Source: DUSC01 sp964371125
Lineage (GTDB): Bacteria; Pseudomonadota; Alphaproteobacteria; Rhizobiales; Rhizobiaceae
Length of the DNA stretch: 15,971 nt
Direction: 5' to 3'
Assembly: GCA_964371125.1 (NCBI GenBank)
Contig: CAYJMY010000116.1
Span: 1-15,971 of the forward strand
Shown here piece after piece: positions 10,125 through 15,971 of this stretch (position 1 is its first letter; each line of letters begins with the position of its first letter). The notes under the pieces were generated by a model that saw nothing but the letters and a program-made list of their open reading frames with translations, did not search any database and was not told where the DNA came from. Both the position numbers and the translations under genes were made by a program.

Positions 10125-11795
10125 TCAGCCCGCGCTGGCGGCCTGCCAGGCCTTGATGGCTTCCTCGAAGGCCTTCTCGCCGGGGATGCCCTTCTCCATC
10201 GTGATCAGGGCGCGGCGGCCGGACTTGTAGACGACGGGTATGTCGATCCAGTTCTGCCGGCCGAGAAGCTGCAAGTTGGCGTCGATCTCGGCCTTGGAAT
10301 CGTTGAGCGCGATGAGGAAGTAGCCGTCGGCGATCTTGGCCGGCATGCCGATCAGGGGGTTGCCCGGCGCCTCCTCGGTCTCCTTCAGCGCGAAGCGCAG
10401 GATGCTTTCGATACCGCCGCCGCCGAAGCCTTCGGGCGTCAGGAAGATCAGTTCGATGATATGGCTCGCCGGCAAGGTCTGGTCGGCATTGCGGCGGATG
10501 GTCATGCGCAGCTGCAGGTCCTTGGCAGGAATCGTCGCCTCGCCGCGGATCGCCGGCTCGGGCGCCGCGTCGCCGCCGGGCGATTCGCGAACCACCGACC
10601 AGACGATCGAACCGCCCTCGGCGGAGCCCTGCGCCGAACTCGTCCGCTCCTCGTAGAAGATCGCCTTCTGGCCGACGGCGACCTGCGCGACGGGCGGCTG
10701 CTGGGCGGCGGGCGCCGCGGCCTCCGCACCGGTCGCTTCCGTCGCCGGAGCGGCCGCGCCGGCCGGTTGCTCGGCGCCCGGCTGGGCGGCGGCGGATGGG
10801 TCGGCAGCGGGCTGCTCGGCGGCAGGCTGCGCCGCCTCGGAAGGCTGCGTCGCGGCGGCGACGGTGGTGCCCTCGCCGACGCTCGGCGCTGCGCCGCCGG
10901 CCGGGCCCTCGTCGACCTCGGTGCCGTCCGCGTTCAGGCGCTGGGTGAACTTGGGCTGCAGCTCCTCGGCCGCCGGCTCCGGCGCCGCAGCGGGGGCGGC
11001 GGTGGGGGCGCTCTCCGCGGCCGGCGCGGGCTCGGCCTGCTGCGGCGGCGTGGCGGCGACTTCCGTGCCGCCGAGGCCGAGCATGGCGGCGAAATCGTCC
11101 GTGTTCAGCCATACCGCGTAGCCGCCGCCGGCAACGACGAGGAAGGCGATCGCCGCGGCGATCGGGACGACGAGGTTGCGCCTGCGGGCGGGCGGTTCGC
11201 GCCGCTCGTCTTCGAATTCCGGGCCGAAGGCGGACCTTCCGCTCCTGTCGGGAGCCGGCAGTTCGTCGTCGAGTTCGGGCGCCGCGGGCGCGACCGCCGC
11301 CGGCTGGTGCACCACCGGCCGGGAGGGCGCAGCGACATCGCGCTTCGGCGCGGCGAGCGGTTCGGGCTTCTCGACCGGGGCGTAGCTCGGCCTCGGCGCG
11401 CGCACGGGCTCGGCCGCGGACGGCGACGGAGGCGCGGTCCTCGCCGGGCTGCTCGTCCAGCTGCTGGCGGGGACCGGCGCGGGCGGCGGCGGAGCCGGCT
11501 TGATCTCGGGCTTTGCCTGGAGCGAAGCGAATACCTGCTCGAGCTCGGCCAGGGGATCGGACCTGTCGCGCATCGGCCGCGCCGGCGCGTACTCCGACTC
11601 GACCTGCGTGATCGCCTCCTCCAGCGAGCGCTTCTGCCGATCGACGACCGCGGCGGGCGGTGGCGGGCTGATAGCGGCGAGCTTGGCGGCGATCGTTGTG
11701 CGCGCCTTCTCGTAGACCCGGGCGCGCATCTCCGGCGTCGGCTTGTCGCCGAGACCGTCGATCGTCTTCCTCAGAACCGCAACGAAATCTGCCAT
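10125..11795 (-). CDS. Single-pass membrane protein with Pro/Ala-rich linkers, unknown function
   Basis: A 556-residue protein with no recognised family. Residues 1-95 look like a folded, helical cytoplasmic domain (MADFVAVLRKTIDGLG, then ARVYEKARTTIAAKLA, and an acidic helix around 56-94). Residues 96-200 are Pro/Ala-rich and probably disordered. A basic cluster (RREPPARRR, 198-206) precedes one transmembrane helix (about 207-230), so the C-terminal part should be periplasmic. Residues 240-370 are again Ala/Pro/Glu-rich, with repeated AEQPA-like words. Residues 372-551 form a mixed alpha/beta domain (IELIFLTPEGF, ILRFALKE, DGYFLIALNDS, LITMEKGIPGEKAFEEAIKAW). The layout suggests a bridge from cytoplasm to periplasm, perhaps an envelope or stress-sensing factor, but that is a guess. 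ATG 11795 has AGGA 9 nt upstream. It starts 64 bp after purA with no terminator between them, so co-transcription is likely. Confidence 0.85.
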   Translation of the reverse strand: MADFVAVLRKTIDGLGDKPTPEMRARVYEKARTTIAAKLAAISPPPPAAVVDRQKRSLEEAITQVESEYAPARPMRDRSDPLAELEQVFASLQAKPEIKPAPPPPAPVPASSWTSSPARTAPPSPSAAEPVRAPRPSYAPVEKPEPLAAPKRDVAAPSRPVVHQPAAVAPAAPELDDELPAPDRSGRSAFGPEFEDERREPPARRRNLVVPIAAAIAFLVVAGGGYAVWLNTDDFAAMLGLGGTEVAATPPQQAEPAPAAESAPTAAPAAAPEPAAEELQPKFTQRLNADGTEVDEGPAGGAAPSVGEGTTVAAATQPSEAAQPAAEQPAADPSAAAQPGAEQPAGAAAPATEATGAEAAAPAAQQPPVAQVAVGQKAIFYEERTSSAQGSAEGGSIVWSVVRESPGGDAAPEPAIRGEATIPAKDLQLRMTIRRNADQTLPASHIIELIFLTPEGFGGGGIESILRFALKETEEAPGNPLIGMPAKIADGYFLIALNDSKAEIDANLQLLGRQNWIDIPVVYKSGRRALITMEKGIPGEKAFEEAIKAWQAASAG

Positions 11796-11859
11796 GCGTT
11801 ATGTTCCTGATCCGCCGCGCCTTCGCCCGTCGGGGCCGTCGGCGCGGGGGTGGGCAAAA

Positions 11860-13158
<1,299 letters not shown>

Positions 13159-13178
13159 CTGCATCATCCCCTTCGCGC

Positions 13179-13200
13179 GCGGCGGCCGGTCGGCCGCCGC
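13179..13200 (-). promoter_or_regulatory. Perfect GC-rich hairpin in the purA leader
   Basis: GCGGCGGCCG (13179-13188) and CGGCCGCCGC (13191-13200) are exact reverse complements with 2 bp between them, giving a 9-bp stem with a 4-nt loop in practice. It lies 20 nt before the purA start and about 7 nt before its ribosome-binding site. If transcribed, it could affect ribosome access. No T-tract follows on either strand, so it is not an intrinsic terminator. Confidence 0.55.
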
Positions 13201-13348
13201 AAAGACAGGCCTCTATAGCGTCAAGGATTCCGCAGCGCGACACTTGTTTGCCGGCGGTCGCGCTTCGAGGCCCAACATTTTGTCGCTGGACCAGGGTTTA
13301 CCCGCCCGGCGAACGGCCTTAGTTCGGATTGCCAGACGGAAAGCCTGA

Positions 13349-14239
13349 ATGAGAGACCGGACTGCCTACATCCTGCTCCTGCTGACGACCCTGTTCTGGG
13401 GCGGCAACGCAATCGCGGGCAAACTGGCGGTCGGCCATGTCTCGCCGATGCTGCTGACCACGGCGCGGTGGTCGATCGCCTGCCTCGTCCTCGCGGCGAT
13501 CGGGTGGCGGCGCCTGAAGGTGGACTGGCCGGTCCTGCGCAAGAAGCTCGTCTTCCTGACGGTCCTGAGCACCGCCGGCTTTGCCGTCTTCAACATCGCC
13601 CTCTACAGCGCGCTTCTGTTCACGTCGGCGATCAACGTCAGCATCGAGCAGGCGGGCATGCCGATGCTGATCTTCGTCGCCAACTTCATCCTCTTCCGCC
13701 TGCGTGTCGCCTGGGCGCAGGTCGTCGGCTTCGTCGTCTCGCTGGCCGGCGTCGCCCTCACCGCCGCCCATGGCGAACCGGCCCGCCTACTCGATCTCGA
13801 CGTGAACTTCGGCGATGCGCTGATGCTGATCGCCCTCGTCGTCTACGCCGGCTACACCGTCGCGCTGCGTTTCCGCCCGGCCGTCCACTGGCAGAGCCTG
13901 ATGATCGTCATGTGCGGCGCCGCCGCGATCAGTTCGATGCCCTTCGCGGTCGCAGAGTACGTCCACGGATCGGCGATCGCGCCCGACGCACAGGGATGGG
14001 CCGTCATCACCTACACGGCGCTGTTCCCCTCGATCCTGGCGCAGGTCTTCTACATTCGCGGCGTCGAACTCATCGGCGCCAACCGCGCCGGCCTGTTCAT
14101 CAACCTCGTGCCGATCTTCGGAACGCTCCTGGCGATCGCCTTGCTCGGCGAGACATTCTACCTCTACCACGCCGTGGCCATGGCGATGGTGCTCGGCGGC
14201 ATCGCCATAGCCGAGCTGGGCGGACGCAAGGCGGCGTAG
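13349..14239 (+). CDS. EamA-family (drug/metabolite transporter) membrane protein
   Basis: A 296-residue inner-membrane transporter with two tandem EamA repeats (about 7-138 and 152-287), each predicted to give five helices for a total of ten. The N-terminal TTLFWGGNAIAGKLAV is typical of the first EamA helix, and the second repeat ends with LFINLVPIFGTLLAIALLGETFYLYHAVAMAMVLGGIAIAE. Members export amino acids, sugars, metabolites or drugs, and the substrate cannot be deduced here. It sits between purA and serA, but this alone does not show a role in either pathway. ATG 13349 has GGAAAG upstream at about 9 nt. It is divergent from purA (190 bp) and convergent with serA, with 32 bp between the stops and no clear terminator. 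Confidence 0.93.
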   Translation: MRDRTAYILLLLTTLFWGGNAIAGKLAVGHVSPMLLTTARWSIACLVLAAIGWRRLKVDWPVLRKKLVFLTVLSTAGFAVFNIALYSALLFTSAINVSIEQAGMPMLIFVANFILFRLRVAWAQVVGFVVSLAGVALTAAHGEPARLLDLDVNFGDALMLIALVVYAGYTVALRFRPAVHWQSLMIVMCGAAAISSMPFAVAEYVHGSAIAPDAQGWAVITYTALFPSILAQVFYIRGVELIGANRAGLFINLVPIFGTLLAIALLGETFYLYHAVAMAMVLGGIAIAELGGRKAA

Positions 14240-14271
14240 CAGATCCGAAAAGGCTCCGCCGCCCCGCGCCT

Positions 14272-15867
14272 TCAGCCCGCGACGTCGAAGACCAGCGGCT
14301 TTGCCGAAACGATCTTCGGGTTGGCGCGCAGTTCGGCGAGCACCTTTTCCGGGAACGGCGCGTCGAGATAGAGCAGCGCGATCGCGTCGCCGCCCGGCCG
14401 GTCGCGGCCGAGTTGGAAGTTGGCGATGTTGACGCCGTTCTGGCCGCAGATCGTGCCGAGCAGACCGATGATGCCGGGCGCGTCCGGATTGGTCGTGTAG
14501 AGCATGTGCTGGCCGACCTCGGCATCGAGGTTGATGCCCTTGATCTGGATGAAGCGCGGCTTGTGGTCGGAGAAACAGGTCCCGGCGATCGAGCGCGTCA
14601 TGTGCTCGGTCTTGACGGTGAGCTTGATGTAGCCGTCGAAGACGCCCGACTTGTCGCGCTTGACCTCCGCGACGATGATGCCGCGCTCCTTTACCATGAT
14701 CGGCGCCGAGACCATGTTGACATCGGCGACCTGCGGCCGGATCAGGCCGGCGAGTGCTGCGCTGATCAGCGCGCGGGTGTTCATCGCCGCGGTCGAACCG
14801 TCGAACAGGATCTCGACCTCCTTGATCGGGTCCTCGGTCACCTGGCCGACGAAGGCGCCGAGCACCTCGGCGAGCTTGACGAAGGGCTTCAGGCGCGGCG
14901 CCTCCTCGGCGGTGATCGACGGCATGTTGATGGCGTTGGAGACCGCTCCCTTGATCAGGTAGTCGGCCATCTGCTCGGCGATCTGCAGGGCGACGTTCTC
15001 CTGCGCCTCGGTCGTCGAGGCGCCGAGATGCGGCGTGCACACGACGTTCTCCATGCCGAACAGCGCGTTCTCCGTCGCCGGCTCGACCTCGAACCCGTCG
15101 ATGCCCGCACCCGCCACCTTGCCGCTCTTCAGCGCGGCGACGAGATCGGCCTCGACGACCAGCCCGCCGCGCGCGCAGTTGATGATGCGCACCCCGTCCT
15201 TCATCTTGGCGATCGCCGCGGCGTCGATGATGTTGCGGGTCCGGTCGGTGAGCGGCGTGTGCAGCGTGATGAAGTCGGCACGGTGGAAGAGCTGGTCCAG
15301 CTCGACCTTCTCCACGCCGAGTTCCTCGGCGCGACTATCCGACAGGAACGGATCGTAGGCGACGACATGCATCTTCAGGCCGACGCCGCGCGTCGCCACG
15401 ATCGAGCCGATGTTGCCGCAGCCGATGACGCCCAGCGTCTTGCCGGTGATCTCGACGCCCATGAAGCGGTTCTTCTCCCACTTGCCGGCATGGGTCGAGG
15501 CGTTCGCTTCGGGTATTTCCCGGGCCAGCGCGAACATCAGTGCGACCGCGTGTTCGGCGGTGGTGATCGAATTGCCGAACGGCGTGTTCATGACGATGAT
15601 GCCGCGCCGCGAGGCCGCCGGGATGTCGACATTGTCGACGCCGATGCCGGCGCGGCCGATGACCTTCAGGTTGGTGGCGGCGGCGATCAGCTTCTCGGTG
15701 ACCTTGGTCGCCGAGCGGATCGCGAGGCCGTCATAGCGGCCGATCACCTCGAGCAGCTTTTCCTTGTCCTTGCCGAGATCGGGCAGGTAGTCGACCTCGA
15801 CGCCGCGATCCTTGAAGATCTGCACGGCCGTGGGGGAGAGTTTGTCGGAGACGAGAACGCGGGGCAT
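14272..15867 (-). CDS. serA: D-3-phosphoglycerate dehydrogenase
   Basis: Cytoplasmic NAD-dependent enzyme that oxidises 3-phosphoglycerate to 3-phosphohydroxypyruvate, the first step of serine synthesis. At 531 residues it is the long form. The substrate- and NAD-binding domains (1-315) contain GRAGIGVDNVDI (71-82), the NAD motif GCGNIG (149-154), and the catalytic residues Arg233 (CARGG), Glu262 (DGFEVEP) and His280 (CTPHLGAS). The intervening (ASB) domain covers about 318-435 and a C-terminal ACT domain about 455-528; in long-form enzymes these are involved in serine feedback or effector control. The residue after Asp257 is Gly where most relatives have Val (DVFxxEP). ATG 15867 has AAGGA 8 nt upstream. 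A REP-like element lies 21 bp upstream. serC commonly precedes serA in rhizobia and may lie off the right edge. Confidence 0.97.
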   Translation of the reverse strand: MPRVLVSDKLSPTAVQIFKDRGVEVDYLPDLGKDKEKLLEVIGRYDGLAIRSATKVTEKLIAAATNLKVIGRAGIGVDNVDIPAASRRGIIVMNTPFGNSITTAEHAVALMFALAREIPEANASTHAGKWEKNRFMGVEITGKTLGVIGCGNIGSIVATRGVGLKMHVVAYDPFLSDSRAEELGVEKVELDQLFHRADFITLHTPLTDRTRNIIDAAAIAKMKDGVRIINCARGGLVVEADLVAALKSGKVAGAGIDGFEVEPATENALFGMENVVCTPHLGASTTEAQENVALQIAEQMADYLIKGAVSNAINMPSITAEEAPRLKPFVKLAEVLGAFVGQVTEDPIKEVEILFDGSTAAMNTRALISAALAGLIRPQVADVNMVSAPIMVKERGIIVAEVKRDKSGVFDGYIKLTVKTEHMTRSIAGTCFSDHKPRFIQIKGINLDAEVGQHMLYTTNPDAPGIIGLLGTICGQNGVNIANFQLGRDRPGGDAIALLYLDAPFPEKVLAELRANPKIVSAKPLVFDVAG

Positions 15868-15888
15868 GGTTTTGTCCTTGGCGCTGAT

Positions 15889-15936
15889 ACCCCTCCCCCT
15901 TGCGGGGAGGGTGGTCGCGAAGCGACCGGGTGGGGT
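15889..15936. repeat. REP-like double-hairpin intergenic element upstream of serA
   Basis: Hairpin 1 pairs CCCTCCCC (15891-15898) with GGGGAGGG (15904-15911) around a 5-nt loop. Hairpin 2 pairs GGTCGC (15913-15918) with GCGACC (15922-15927) around GAA. Alternatively ACCCC (15889-15893) pairs with GGGGT (15932-15936), closing a three-way structure. This layout is known from abundant palindromic intergenic repeats of rhizobia. Only one copy is in the window, so repetition itself is not shown here. It starts 21 bp from the serA ATG. Confidence 0.65.
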
Positions 15937-15971
15937 TGGTTCGACCGGGTATGGCCGGATGATCTCTGATG
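15937..15971. other. Right-edge sequence upstream of serA, no gene assigned
   Basis: The last 35 bases show no start codon with a ribosome-binding site. On the minus strand all three frames stay open through this stretch into the serA leader, so whether an upstream gene (perhaps serC) ends here cannot be decided. Confidence 0.4.

Noticed and set aside
14240..14271. Short inverted repeat AAGGC/GCCTT between the convergent EamA and serA genes, considered as a terminator
   Set aside because: Five-base arms with a 13-nt loop and no T-tract are too weak to support a terminator.
13468..15969. An 833-codon plus-strand open frame across the EamA gene and antisense to serA
   Set aside because: It spans two real genes in the wrong frame or strand, has no conserved motifs and no ribosome-binding site.
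15868..15971. serC-type RNA motif or riboswitch ahead of serA
   Set aside because: The only structure seen is the REP-like double hairpin. The region before any serC gene is outside the window.

Overview
This window looks like a piece of the core chromosome of a high-GC alphaproteobacterium, most likely of the order Rhizobiales/Hyphomicrobiales. The evidence is the RpoH1-type heat-shock sigma factor, a long SerA, the order RluA-type synthase / rpoH / membrane protein / purA / transporter / serA (which I recall as similar in rhizobia), a rhizobial-style intergenic palindromic repeat, and a Pho box of the alphaproteobacterial form. I see no phage, insertion sequence, CRISPR array or defence locus, and base composition looks even throughout.

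Left part (1-6719), all on the minus strand. A LysR-type regulator is followed by a 1366-residue soluble hybrid histidine kinase (six PAS domains, HisKA, HATPase_c, two receivers). A 459-bp gap follows, then pstS, the periplasmic phosphate-binding protein, which runs off the left edge. A near-perfect Pho box lies 70 bp upstream of pstS, so phosphate-starvation control by PhoB is expected. The kinase sits where a phoR gene is often found, but it is not built like PhoR.

Middle part (6877-10082). A tRNA-Glu(CUC) gene has its own good promoter. Next is a two-gene minus-strand unit (a small membrane protein and a VOC/glyoxalase-fold protein, overlapping ATGA). It is divergent, by only 17 bp, from an RluA/RluD-family pseudouridine synthase. 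rpoH follows on the plus strand with a possible EcfG-type promoter and a strong intrinsic terminator.

Right part (10125-15971). A 556-residue single-pass membrane protein of unknown function lies downstream of purA on the minus strand and is probably co-transcribed with it. An EamA-family transporter is divergent from purA and convergent with serA. serA starts just inside the right edge, and a two-hairpin REP-like repeat sits directly upstream of its ribosome-binding site.

Most of the content is housekeeping: phosphate uptake, translation, heat shock, and purine and serine synthesis. I did not find a convincing new system. The items most worth a second look are the multi-PAS kinase beside pst, the unknown 556-aa membrane protein, and several regulatory sites (Pho box, possible EcfG promoter, purA leader hairpin, REP element at serA).
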